Positions 7,516 through 15,017 of a DNA stretch of 64,000 nt are shown in pieces (positions within the stretch are counted from its first letter, which is position 1; the number at the start of each line of letters is the position of its first letter). This DNA comes from Cellulomonas sp. KRMCY2 (GTDB lineage Bacteria > Actinomycetota > Actinomycetes > Actinomycetales > Cellulomonadaceae): the NCBI RefSeq assembly GCF_000526515.1, contig NZ_JAGF01000001.1, positions 4,402,001 through 4,466,000 on the forward strand, read 5' to 3'. The translations under genes were made by a program, and so were the position numbers. The notes below the pieces were generated by a model that did not search any database, was not told the DNA's origin, and worked only from the letters and a program-made list of their open reading frames with translations.

Positions 7516-8046
7516 TCAGTGTCCTTTCCGACCGGCGGGCTGTGTCTCTCCGCTTGCCTGGTCTGCGAGCTCGGTGCGTAGCCGGGCCAGCGCCCGCGAC
7601 GCGGTGGACTTCACGGTGCCCACACCGATCCCGAGGTCGTCGGCGACCTGGCGTTCGCTCAGGTCCATCAGGTGCCGGAGCACGACGACCCGACGCTGGC
7701 GAGGCGTCAGGAGGGCGAGTGCACGTATCAGCCGGTCGCGGTCCTCGGGGTTTCCGGCTGGTTGCCCGCGGTCAGGCACTGTCGACGGGTCGACCAGGAC
7801 CTCGCGCCGGCGTTGGCGCCAGGTGTCGATCCGCTGGTTGGCCAGCACCCGCCTCGCGTAGGCGTACGGGTCGCGCTCTCGGGCTCTCGGCCAGGCGACG
7901 TAGGTTCGGACCAGGGCGTGCTGGACCAGTTCCTCGGCCTGGTGAACGTCCCCGCAGAGCAGCCAAGCGACCCGGCCCAGCCCTGGCGAGGCCGACCGCA
8001 TGAACGCGGTGAACTCCTCGTCGCGCGTCCCGGCGCCCAGCACCAC
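7516..8046 (-). CDS. SigE-family ECF RNA polymerase sigma factor
   Basis: A sigma-70 type factor of about 176 residues. Region 2 begins with DEEFTAFMRSASPGLGRVAW and AEELVQHALVRTYVAW; region 4 carries LLTPRQRRVVVLRHLMDLS and a helix-turn-helix (VADDLGIGVGTVKS). GTG 8046, preceded by GGAAGAGG, gives the usual length for the group; the frame is open 55 codons further upstream without family similarity. It is transcribed ahead of the putative anti-sigma gene, and the pair lies between motif copies 4 and 5. The regulon is unknown. A complete sigma/anti-sigma pair as island cargo is notable. Confidence 0.85.
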   Translation of the reverse strand: MVLGAGTRDEEFTAFMRSASPGLGRVAWLLCGDVHQAEELVQHALVRTYVAWPRARERDPYAYARRVLANQRIDTWRQRRREVLVDPSTVPDRGQPAGNPEDRDRLIRALALLTPRQRRVVVLRHLMDLSERQVADDLGIGVGTVKSTASRALARLRTELADQASGETQPAGRKGH

Positions 8047-8338
8047 CGGGATGTCGGCCTCTTCCCAGCCCGAGCTGGAGCCCGGGCGCCCGTCGGAGGT
8101 GGGGTTGCAGCCGGTCTCGTCGAATGTGCCTCGGCTGACGGGGATTGAGCTCACCACCTCTACACGTTCGTTCGACCCAGAAGGTTGCCTCTCGGGCGCG
8201 GGCGGGTCCACCGCCGATGCGTCCTCGAGGGCGCCGGCTCAGCGGTCATGGATGAACCACGCCAGTCACGTCTCCCATGCTCGCCGACCCAAGGCCAGGA
8301 GACCTGGGACGCGGGAGGCGAGAACGACGAGGGCACAT

Positions 8339-8396
8339 CCGGTCATGGCCGCGCCCCGGCCGGCTACGCTCGCCCGCATCTGCCGCGCACCGCGGG
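8339..8396 (+). repeat. Island boundary motif, copies 5 and 6 (tandem)
   Basis: CCGGTCATGGCCGCG (8339-8353) is followed by CCCGCATCTGCCGC; CCCGC (8373-8377) pairs with GCGGG (8392-8396). It lies in the 465-base gap (8047-8511) upstream of the sigma-factor gene. I see no other gene there, although part of the gap is the open 5' extension of the sigma frame. Confidence 0.45.
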
Positions 8397-8511
8397 TTTG
8401 CCGTGGGGCGGGTGTCCCGGTGTTGTGGGCCTGCTCGGCGGGCCAGCGACCTCGTCGGCTACCGGGCGTACCTCACCCAGTGCGGGATGACGCCGACGTG
8501 GTGCCCGTCGG

Positions 8512-9348
8512 TCACGCGTCGGCCAGCCGTCGGGCTACGCAGGCGAAGTGCAGCGTCGCGCCGAGCAGATCGGGCAGTTCGCACGTCTTTCGGAGCATCG
8601 CGAAGAACGCCTCGTCGTCGTGGGCCTCGAGGGTGTCGAGATCCAGGAGCGAAGCAAGGCCCTCCAGATTGCGCGTGCGCAGGACCTCAAAACCGGCCTC
8701 GGCGAGCTCCTCAGTGGCTAGCCGGGGCCACGTGCGGTACTGCTGCATGCCCAGGTGGGTCGTGGGGCCGCCAGCCCGCAGGCGCTCGACCTCGTCCCCG
8801 TCGCCATCAGCGACCGCCTCGACCATGTTCTTGTACGCGGAGATGTACGCGGTGACCACGACACCATCGGGGCGCAGCACTCGCCAGGCTTCCCGTAGCG
8901 CAGCATGACGCTCCACGCGGCTGACAAGGTGGTAGAGGGGTCCCATCAGCAGCACCACATCAAACGACTCCGAGGCAAGCCATCCCAGGTCCGTGGCCGA
9001 GCCCTGCCGACAAAAGAGCACCCCGTCGGCAAGGTCCGGCTCGATCCGCTCCTCGAACAGCCGCAGCGAGTTCGCCGACAAGTCGGTCAGGCCCACCCGG
9101 CATCCCCTGCCCAGCAGATGCTCCGCATAACGGCCAGGGCCGGCGCCCACGTCGAGAACCTCAGCACCCGGCGCCACATACTCATCGAGCAGTTCGGCAC
9201 TGAGCACGAACTCCGCTCGATGGCGCAGGGAACGATCGAGCCGCTCGTACTCGACGGCAGCGTGCCGGTCATACACGCGAGCGATGGCGGCCTGATCCGT
9301 ACCGTCCCTGGGGTCGCCGACGACATCGTGAGGATCGGTCGCAACCAT
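8512..9348 (-). CDS. Class I SAM-dependent methyltransferase
   Basis: A 278-residue Rossmann-fold methyltransferase. Motif I VLDVGAGPGRYAEHL (about residue 64), acidic strand 2 end (VGLTDLS), post-motif FDVVLLMGPLYHL and motif III LRPDGVVVTAYIS are all present, so SAM binding should be intact. The start is the ATG at 9348. The acceptor cannot be deduced; the GPLYHL pattern is common in small-molecule methyltransferases of the methyltransf_11/25 type. It stands alone between motif copies at 8373 and 9401. Confidence 0.8.
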   Translation of the reverse strand: MVATDPHDVVGDPRDGTDQAAIARVYDRHAAVEYERLDRSLRHRAEFVLSAELLDEYVAPGAEVLDVGAGPGRYAEHLLGRGCRVGLTDLSANSLRLFEERIEPDLADGVLFCRQGSATDLGWLASESFDVVLLMGPLYHLVSRVERHAALREAWRVLRPDGVVVTAYISAYKNMVEAVADGDGDEVERLRAGGPTTHLGMQQYRTWPRLATEELAEAGFEVLRTRNLEGLASLLDLDTLEAHDDEAFFAMLRKTCELPDLLGATLHFACVARRLADA

Positions 9349-9400
9349 GCACGAGAGCGTGTCGGCTCAGACCCGAGAGCGCAAGGACAATGCCGCACGT

Positions 9401-9413
9401 CCGCATCTGCCGC
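9401..9413 (+). repeat. Island boundary motif, copy 7
   Basis: CCGCATCTGCCGC, the variant also seen at 8374 and 17733, upstream of the methyltransferase. The 350-base stretch 9349-9700 otherwise contains only the doubtful frame at 9464. Confidence 0.45.
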
Positions 9414-9463
9414 TGATGTGGCGAAGCAGCATCGCCCTGAGCCCAGGGCAGTAGGTTCAGCGC

Positions 9464-9676
9464 GTGGCGTGGGTCTGCGAAGTGTGCGGCGGCAGCAGCC
9501 TGCTCTACTGCGACGCTCACGACAGCGAACTCTCCCCTTCGTGTGATCGCTGGTTGAGCACCGTCCGCGTAGGGAGACCCGGAGTGCCCATACTGCCCGG
9601 GCCGTCCCCAGCGCCCCCAGCGAGTGCCGCCACCCTGACCCGTACGCCCCCGGCCGGGGCGGGGCGCCCATCGTGA
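9464..9676 (+). CDS. Doubtful short frame, possible zinc-ribbon fragment
   Basis: A GTG-started frame of 70 residues beginning AWVCEVCGGSSLLYCDAHD, reminiscent of the start of a small zinc-ribbon protein. The rest is low-complexity Pro/Ala/Thr-rich sequence typical of spurious frames in GC-rich DNA. It may be the 5' remnant of a cassette gene cut off by later rearrangement. Confidence 0.25.
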   Translation: MAWVCEVCGGSSLLYCDAHDSELSPSCDRWLSTVRVGRPGVPILPGPSPAPPASAATLTRTPPAGAGRPS

Positions 9677-9700
9677 CGCAGCGGCCCACCGCACGCGGCC

Positions 9701-10777
9701 CTAGTAGGTCATGTCCATGACGTGTCGGACGTCGTCGAGGGTGTCGTTGGCGATCTCGTTGGCGCGGGCGTTGCCGCGAGCCAGCACGGCACGCAGGTGC
9801 TCGGGGTCACCCGCCAGGTCGATGCGGCGACGTCGCAGCGGACGGAAGTACTCGTTCACGGCCTCGGTCACTAGCGCCTTGAGGGCGCCGGCGCCGCGGC
9901 TGCCGATGGAGTCGGCGAAGTCGACGGGATCGGCGTCGGTACACATGGCCGCGGTCAGCAACAGGCTCGCGACCTCCGGCCGGTCGACCGGGTCGTAGGT
10001 GATCGTCCGGTGGGCATCGGTCTTGGCCCGCCGGATCAGCGCGGCGGTCTCGTCTTCGGTGCTGCGTAGCTCGATGGCGTTGCCGCGCGACTTGCTCATC
10101 TTGGTGCCGTCGGTTCCGAGAAGGACCGGGGCGTCGGTGAGCAGGGCGTCGGGTTCGCCGAACACGACGGCACCACCCGCGTAGCGCTCGTTGAAGCGGC
10201 GGGCGATCAGCCGGGTGGTCTCCACATGCGGCAGCTGGTCGCGGCCGACCGGAACGAGGTTGCCGTGGCAGAACAAGATGTCGGCGGCCTGATGGACCGG
10301 GTAAGTCAGGAGCAAACCGCTCATGGAGCGTTCCCCGGTGGCTTCGGACTCGGCCTTCACCGTCGGGTTGCGCCGCAACTCCGCCGCAGTGACCAGGCTC
10401 AGGAACGGCAACATCAACTGGTTCAAGGCAGGGATCGCGCTGTGCGCGAACACGGTCGCCGTGTCCGGGTCGATCCCGGCGGCGAGGTAGTCCAGCAGCA
10501 GCTCGCCAAGGTTGCGCGACAGGTGCCCGACGCTGTCGCGGTCGGTGATCACCTGGTAGTCGGCAATCACGACGAACACCTCGACGCCGGCGCGCTGCAG
10601 TCGCACCCTGTTGGCCAGAGTGCCGAAGTAGTGCCCCAGGTGCAGGGCCCCGGTGGGTCGGTCCCCGGTCAAGACCCGGAAGTCGCCCGGGTGCTCAGCG
10701 ATCTGTGCCTCGAGGTCTGCGCTGCGCGCGGCGGACACGGCAAAGGATGCGTCGGTAGTGGTCACGGTGGTGCTCAC
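9701..10777 (-). CDS. trpS: Auxiliary tryptophanyl-tRNA synthetase (TrpRS1 type)
   Basis: Charges tRNA-Trp with tryptophan. A class I synthetase core: GDRPTGALHLGHYFGTL (HIGH-type signature, with H-L-G-H-Y rather than the H-x-G-N-Y of housekeeping TrpRS), the pocket segment NPTVKAESEATGERSMSG, and KMSKS as GTKMSKSRGNAIEL. Length is about 358 residues. GTG 10777 has GGGAGA upstream; ATG 10792 is the alternative. In Streptomyces this second TrpRS type is indolmycin-resistant and induced by ribosome-mediated attenuation. The leader at 10877-10927 shows the same design, so this gene probably gives inducible resistance to a TrpRS inhibitor (inference). Confidence 0.88.
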   Translation of the reverse strand: MSTTVTTTDASFAVSAARSADLEAQIAEHPGDFRVLTGDRPTGALHLGHYFGTLANRVRLQRAGVEVFVVIADYQVITDRDSVGHLSRNLGELLLDYLAAGIDPDTATVFAHSAIPALNQLMLPFLSLVTAAELRRNPTVKAESEATGERSMSGLLLTYPVHQAADILFCHGNLVPVGRDQLPHVETTRLIARRFNERYAGGAVVFGEPDALLTDAPVLLGTDGTKMSKSRGNAIELRSTEDETAALIRRAKTDAHRTITYDPVDRPEVASLLLTAAMCTDADPVDFADSIGSRGAGALKALVTEAVNEYFRPLRRRRIDLAGDPEHLRAVLARGNARANEIANDTLDDVRHVMDMTY

Positions 10778-10798
10778 AGTTCTCCCAGGCATTCAGGG

Positions 10799-10876
10799 GA
10801 GCTGCCCTCGCCATCGCATCGTCGGGCGTGGCGCACGCCGTCGAGCCACCCGAAGGCAGCCCGAGACAGATTCAGG
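10799..10876 (-). promoter_or_regulatory. Putative transcription attenuator of trpS
   Basis: Between the leader-peptide stop and the synthetase start the RNA can form mutually exclusive stems: GGCGTG with CACGCC (10825-10830 and 10834-10839), and an outer GCTGCC with GGCAGC (10801-10806 and 10855-10860). With three Trp codons just upstream this fits an attenuator that reads charged tRNA-Trp. The exact terminator and antiterminator pairings were not computed. Confidence 0.55.
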
Positions 10877-10927
10877 TCACGGCCGCCACAAGGACGGCCA
10901 CCACCCGGTGCGCGATAGACGAGACAC
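10877..10927 (-). CDS. Trp-codon leader peptide of trpS
   Basis: A 16-residue frame, MSRLSRTGWWPSLWRP, started by GTG 10927 and ending in TGA 10877. Three of its last eight codons are TGG, including a tandem pair, in a gene-sized stretch where Trp is otherwise rare. It lies 100 bases before the tryptophanyl-tRNA synthetase on the same strand. Ribosome stalling at the Trp codons when charged tRNA-Trp is scarce should favour readthrough into trpS. The mechanism is known for the Streptomyces homologue; here it is inferred from the layout. Confidence 0.75.
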   Translation of the reverse strand: MSRLSRTGWWPSLWRP

Positions 10928-10941
10928 AATCCGAAGCTTAG

Positions 10942-12609
10942 CCTCGATCTTTCGCGGTGCGGCTGAGGTCGGTGGGGCGGCCGTCGGTGGCGTCGCTGGG
11001 GTCTGATTGTTGCGGTTGGGTGTGACAGGTTCCCGGGTCTCGCCTCGGGTGGGCGCCGGTTCCATGGCCGGGGGTCGGGCGGGGTCGTGGGGACGAGTTC
11101 GCGGGGTTCAGCCCGGGGCGAGTTCGGCCAGGCGGCTCAGGCCGGTCAGGGTCGGGTGGGCCCAGGGGGATCGGGCCGACAGGTGCAGCCGGACGCGTCG
11201 TCCGGTGCGGGCCAGTGTCGCGGGGATGGTGAAGATCCGGTAGCGCAGCTTCTTGGGTTCCCAGCGGCGGGCCGCGGTGTCGGCGAACGCGAGCATCTGC
11301 ATCCAGGCGGTGATGTCGGCGGCCAACGCGACGACGGCGCACCAGATCCGGTTGGCGGCGAAGGAGGCCAGGGGCAGGTTGGCCAGGCCGGTGTCCTTGG
11401 CGATGCGGATCCGGTCTTCGCAGCGGGCCCGGCGCCGGTGGCGCAGCTCCAGGTCGGGCAGCTGGCCGCGGACGGTGTTGGTCGCGAACGCGGTGATCCG
11501 CATCCCCTCAACGTCGTCGAACCGCAGCTGGGCTCCGGGGTGGGGCCGTTCCTTGCGGGCGATCACGCGCATCCCGGGCGGCCAGCCGGTCAGGTCCAGC
11601 AGGTGCGTAAGCTCGGCGACCCATGCCCCGTCCCGGACGGCGTCGTGGGCGTCACACGCCTCGGTCCACACGTGCTCGGGGATGAGTCGTAGCAGGTCAG
11701 GGGTGTTCTCGGGCAGGGTGAACCCGACCGAGTAGGACAACCGGCGACCGGTGAGCCAGTCGATGACCTTGTGGGTGGACCCCGCCCCGTCGATGCGCAC
11801 CAGCACCGACTTCCCGCGCCGGGCTCCGGGCAGTTGACGCAACGCGGCGCTGATCACGGTGATGTGGTCGGCGGCGGTGTTCGACCCGGCGTTCCCGGGC
11901 CGCAGCATGATGGCCAACGGTTCACCGGTCCCGGCGGGCCCGTGGTCGACGAACGCGCACAACGGGTGGAACCCGAAGCCCTTCTTGAACGTCGGGCGGG
12001 CGTTCTCCTTCTCCGAGTGCGCGATCACCAGGGTCGCGTCGACATCCACGACCAGCGGGGCGTCGGCGCTGACGTCATGGTCCGGGGCGCCGGCCCCGGC
12101 CCGCTCCCAGACCCGCGCTCGGGCCGTGGCCCTGGCCCGGTCGATCGCGGCCAGCGCCCGGTCGGCGTCGCCGGCAAGGGTCGCGATCGTGCGCGAGAGC
12201 GTCGGGTCGGAGGCCACCGCCCCGAAGACCGCCGGCTCGGCGCGGACCACCGCCAGGTCTGAGCAGGTGTCCCCACCCAGGGCCAAGGTGATCGCCAGGT
12301 CCAGCAGGACCTTGGCCGGGTCATGCCTGGCCGTCGGCCGCCGCCACCTGGCCAGCTCGCCCGACAGGGCCACGTCCAGACCCGCAGCCCGGACCGTGGA
12401 GCACAACAGCACCCCACCGGCCTGGCCCACCGCTGTCCGCCCGCTCGTGTCGACCGTCAGCCGCGGATAGAACCCGGTAGTCTGCTTCACCTGAAAGGTG
12501 CTCCTCGAACTGGACTGACACGGCCCTCGACAAGCCACATCATCCCAGGTCAGGAGCACTTTTCACGTCACGCCACGACCCCAACGCCCCCTGCCATGAA
12601 AGCGCGAGG
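10942..12609 (-). mobile_element. IS1380-family insertion sequence
   Basis: About 1,668 bp with imperfect inverted ends: CCTCGATCTTTCGCGGTG on the left and, read inward on the other strand, CCTCGCGCTTTCATGGCAG on the right. The flanking tetranucleotides TTAG (10938-10941) and CTAG (12610-12613) may be a diverged target duplication. It contains one full-length transposase. The left end lies only 14 bases upstream of the trpS leader start codon. Confidence 0.75.
11108..12490 (-). CDS. IS1380-family transposase
   Basis: A 460-residue DDE transposase of the IS1380/IS1677 type. Recognisable pieces are LVVDVDATLVIAHSEKE (first Asp), GFGFHPLCAFVDH, LVRIDGAGSTHKVIDWL (second Asp) and the late CEDRIRIAKDTGL with the acidic residue. 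GTG 12490 is preceded by GGAGC and is chosen over an extension starting at 12559. The frame is intact, so the element may be active. Confidence 0.88.
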   Translation of the reverse strand: MKQTTGFYPRLTVDTSGRTAVGQAGGVLLCSTVRAAGLDVALSGELARWRRPTARHDPAKVLLDLAITLALGGDTCSDLAVVRAEPAVFGAVASDPTLSRTIATLAGDADRALAAIDRARATARARVWERAGAGAPDHDVSADAPLVVDVDATLVIAHSEKENARPTFKKGFGFHPLCAFVDHGPAGTGEPLAIMLRPGNAGSNTAADHITVISAALRQLPGARRGKSVLVRIDGAGSTHKVIDWLTGRRLSYSVGFTLPENTPDLLRLIPEHVWTEACDAHDAVRDGAWVAELTHLLDLTGWPPGMRVIARKERPHPGAQLRFDDVEGMRITAFATNTVRGQLPDLELRHRRRARCEDRIRIAKDTGLANLPLASFAANRIWCAVVALAADITAWMQMLAFADTAARRWEPKKLRYRIFTIPATLARTGRRVRLHLSARSPWAHPTLTGLSRLAELAPG

Positions 12610-12613
12610 CTAG

Positions 12614-12706
12614 CCCGCGAGCTCCTCTCCCACGGCTACCTGGAGCGGCTACCGTGAGAGCTTCGCTCGCTACGGACACAAGATCGCGCGCGCGATCGTC
12701 AAGTAG
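12614..12706 (+). pseudogene. Possible C-terminal gene remnant beside IS1380
   Basis: Immediately right of the IS1380 end one frame reads about 30 codons, ending YRESFARYGHKIARAIVK then TAG. It has no start of its own and could be the tail of a gene cut by the insertion. I do not recognise the family, and chance coding is possible. Confidence 0.2.
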
Positions 12707-12716
12707 CGCGGCGCGA

Positions 12717-12766
12717 GCGCCCGCTCATAGCCGCTGTCCGGCATGGCGGCATGCCGTTGCACGGGC
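12717..12766 (+). repeat. Island boundary motif, copy 8
   Basis: GCGCCCGCTCATAGCCGCTG, the clearest match to copy 3. GCCCG (12719-12723) pairs with CGGGC (12762-12766), and the loop contains the further palindrome GGCATGGCGGCATGCC. It lies just upstream of the EF-Tu-barrel gene. Confidence 0.6.
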
Positions 12767-12817
12767 ATGCCGCTGTACCGCGCCCCTGCGGGTGATGGCC
12801 GCTCGTACGATCGCCCT

Positions 12818-13243
12818 GTGACTGAGTCGACGTTTGCGTTCGGCGTGCTGCTTCGGCTCACGAAGACGGAGCAAGGTGGGCGGCGGACGCCGCTGCTGGG
12901 CGGGGCCAGGCGCGACGCGAAGGTCCAGTACAGGCCGAACTGGGGTCTGCCGCAGATGGCGGCCCCAGATCAAACTGGTGCGCCCGTCCTGGCCTTCTCG
13001 AAGGAGGACATTCACCCGGGCGACGAGGTGCGCGTCGTGATCGTGCCGCCGCTCCCCCAGACGGTGTCCGAGTGGAGCCACGTCGCGATCGGTGACGTGC
13101 TCCCGATGTACGAGGGTCCACGCGTCTGCGGTCACGGCCGCGTTCTCTTGCGCCGCGACACCTACCTGCCGGTGCCCGACCAGGACGACGAACGGTTCCG
13201 CGCCTGGGTGCTCGATCCCACCACTCCAGTCGAGCCGGACTGA
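12818..13243 (+). CDS. Small EF-Tu beta-barrel-like protein
   Basis: A 141-residue protein resembling the C-terminal beta barrels of EF-Tu without a GTPase domain: RLTKTEQGGRRTPLLGGAR, then HPGDEVRVVIVPPLP, then GDVLPMYEGPRVCGHGRVL, which follows the EF-Tu domain III pattern (PGD, the EG-R-vGxG turn). GTG 12818 is used; an in-frame ATG 25 codons upstream adds nothing recognisable. It is a one-gene unit between motif copies 8 and 9. Function is unknown; tRNA or protein binding is only a guess from the fold. Confidence 0.7.
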   Translation: MTESTFAFGVLLRLTKTEQGGRRTPLLGGARRDAKVQYRPNWGLPQMAAPDQTGAPVLAFSKEDIHPGDEVRVVIVPPLPQTVSEWSHVAIGDVLPMYEGPRVCGHGRVLLRRDTYLPVPDQDDERFRAWVLDPTTPVEPD

Positions 13244-13268
13244 CATGGACGTCAGGCGCACTTGCGCG

Positions 13269-13281
13269 CGGTGATGCCGTG
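13269..13281 (+). repeat. Island boundary motif, copy 9 (weak)
   Basis: CGGTGATGCCGTG followed by a small GAGC/GCTC stem, in the 48-base gap between a plus-strand and a minus-strand stop codon. It is a poorer match to the consensus than the others. Confidence 0.3.
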
Positions 13282-13291
13282 AGCTTCGTGC

Positions 13292-13633
13292 TCAGCGGTA
13301 CTCGGCGACGACCTCGATACGGCCGACGATGTGTCGGTTGAAGTCAGGCAAGTTCTCCGCCGGAATCCAGTACTCCAAGATCGTCTGCCCGCCTACCTGG
13401 TGAACCTTGTAGCGGTCGAGGAACTCCTCCTCGATCTCGAACCTGGTCACGTACCCGACGCCGCTCGCCTTGACGTTCCAGTCCCTGGCGATCCTGGTCG
13501 CATAGTCCTCATTCAGCACGGGGTAGAAGACCGGCTGGCCCGGCAACCTCGGCGGCCATTCGCGCCAACCGGACGCCTCGACCAGGGCCAACTCCTGCGG
13601 CCCGGTAGGTCGCCAGAGCGTCACAGTCGCCAT
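13292..13633 (-). CDS. Conserved hypothetical protein (often labelled ADP-ribosylation/crystallin J1)
   Basis: About 113 residues with a well-conserved family pattern: LWRPTGPQELALVEASGW, PPRLPGQPVFYPVLNEDYA, IARDWNVK, GYVTRFEIEEEFLDRY and PAENLPDFNRHIVG. The family is widespread in soil bacteria and carries a misleading crystallin J1 label; no enzymatic activity is established. The N terminus shows three in-frame ATGs in a GTGACCATG micro-repeat (13651, 13642, 13633); the last is used. The interrupted DUF7674-like gene lies just upstream on the same strand. Confidence 0.75.
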   Translation of the reverse strand: MATVTLWRPTGPQELALVEASGWREWPPRLPGQPVFYPVLNEDYATRIARDWNVKASGVGYVTRFEIEEEFLDRYKVHQVGGQTILEYWIPAENLPDFNRHIVGRIEVVAEYR

Positions 13634-13940
13634 GGTCACCATGGTCACCATCGTGCCAGTGAGCAGGTCCGACCCATCCGCAAATGCCGCTTCCGGGGCG
13701 CTCGTGCCAGGAAGCGGGCTCCTCACCCGCCAGCTCGCTGGCGCGCCAACTCGTTGACGAGCTCGGCCGGCCAGGTCGCGATGAACGGCTGCATCTCGGG
13801 CTCCCACCAACCGGTGTCCTCAACGAAGGAGACCGCAATGGCGCCGCGCACGTGGTCGTCGCCCTGACGCAGCCCCGTGGCCACGACGTCCAGGAGTCGG
13901 AGAAGCGGCTCGTCCTGCGCGGCATTGAACCAGGCGATGG

Positions 13941-14912
13941 CTAGTTGTAGTTCCCCGTGAGGTTGTGAACGCGGTCTGAGGGGACGGCGCCGCCGATGCC
14001 GGTGTGGGGTCGGTGGTGGTTGTAGTGGTGCAGCCAGGCATCGTAGGTCGCGGCGCGGGCCGCCTCGGAGGTGTAGGTGGCGGCGTAGGCCCACTCGGTG
14101 GCCAGGGTGCGGTTGAACCTCTCGACCTTGCCGTTGGTCTGGGGCCGGTAGGGGCGGGTGCGCCGGTGCTTGACACCCTCGCCGAGGGCCGCGGCGAACG
14201 CTCGAGACCGGTAGCAGGAGCCGTTGTCGGTCATCACCGCGGTCACCGTGACCCCGATCCCGGCGAAGAACGCGTTGGCCCTGCTCCAGAACCCCGCCGC
14301 GGTCTCCTTGCGTTCGTCGGCCAGGATCTCGGAATAGGCCAGACGGGAGTGATCGTCGACGGCGTGGTGCAGAAACGCATAGCCCGGACCGCGGCCGTGG
14401 CCCGGGCTGTTCTTCTTGCCGGCCAGGCGGCCCAGCACGCGGTGTCCGCCGCCGTCGGGGATCCGGCCGAGCTTCTTGATGTCCACGTGCACCAGATCCC
14501 CGGGCGCGCTGGCCTCGTAGCGGACCGCGGCGGCCTTGCGCACCGGGAGCCCGGTGGCCTGGTCCAGGTGGGCCAGCAAGGGCATCTGGTAGCGGGCCAG
14601 GACCCTGCCGACCGTCGAGCGCGGGACGTGCAGGTGGTAGGCGATGCGGTGCGGGCCCCACCGGCGGGTGAACCGCAACGCCACGATCCGCCGTTCCGTG
14701 CGGCGCGGGCACCGGCTCGGGGACCGGCGCGGCCGGCAGGACCGGTCCGTCAGCGGCTGCCCAGCTCGATACCGCCTGGCCCACTTGCTCGCTGTTGCCG
14801 GGGAGCACTGGAACCGTTCGGCTGCGCGGCGCACCGCCCACCCGTCCTCGACGATCACCTTGGCCAACCGCAACCTGCCGGTCGGGGTCAACGGGGCGTT
14901 AGCGTGAGTCAC
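13941..14912 (-). CDS. IS481-family transposase
   Basis: A 323-residue transposase with an N-terminal helix-turn-helix (RRAAERFQCSPATASKWARRY) and an integrase-type rve core: DLVHVDIKKL (first Asp), VMTDNGSCYRS (second Asp), RTRPYRPQTNGKVERFN (Glu), then YNHHRPHTGIGG. The element itself has no stop codon: the frame ends NYN and uses the TAG of the duplicated CTAG target. The frame is intact. Confidence 0.92.
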   Translation of the reverse strand: MTHANAPLTPTGRLRLAKVIVEDGWAVRRAAERFQCSPATASKWARRYRAGQPLTDRSCRPRRSPSRCPRRTERRIVALRFTRRWGPHRIAYHLHVPRSTVGRVLARYQMPLLAHLDQATGLPVRKAAAVRYEASAPGDLVHVDIKKLGRIPDGGGHRVLGRLAGKKNSPGHGRGPGYAFLHHAVDDHSRLAYSEILADERKETAAGFWSRANAFFAGIGVTVTAVMTDNGSCYRSRAFAAALGEGVKHRRTRPYRPQTNGKVERFNRTLATEWAYAATYTSEAARAATYDAWLHHYNHHRPHTGIGGAVPSDRVHNLTGNYN

Positions 14913-15017
14913 GAGGACCTCCGGGTGTTCGAAGACGGTCTGGTAACCCCTTCGATACCGGAGGTCCTCGCCTCCCCGCTCACGCCACGCTGATCACAAC
15001 GTCCCGAGGAACTACAA
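13945..15017 (-). mobile_element. IS481-family insertion sequence
   Basis: About 1,073 bp with inverted ends TTGTAGTTCC at 13945 and GGAACTACAA ending at 15017, flanked by CTAG at 13941-13944 and 15018-15021. It carries one complete transposase. It is inserted in the DUF7674-like gene and abuts an IS5 element that uses the same CTAG. Confidence 0.85.

Noticed and set aside
13723-14841. A 372-codon minus-strand frame joining IS481 DNA to the DUF7674-like tail
   Set aside because: Most of it is an out-of-frame shadow of the IS481 transposase; only the last 70 or so codons are real, as the interrupted gene fragment.
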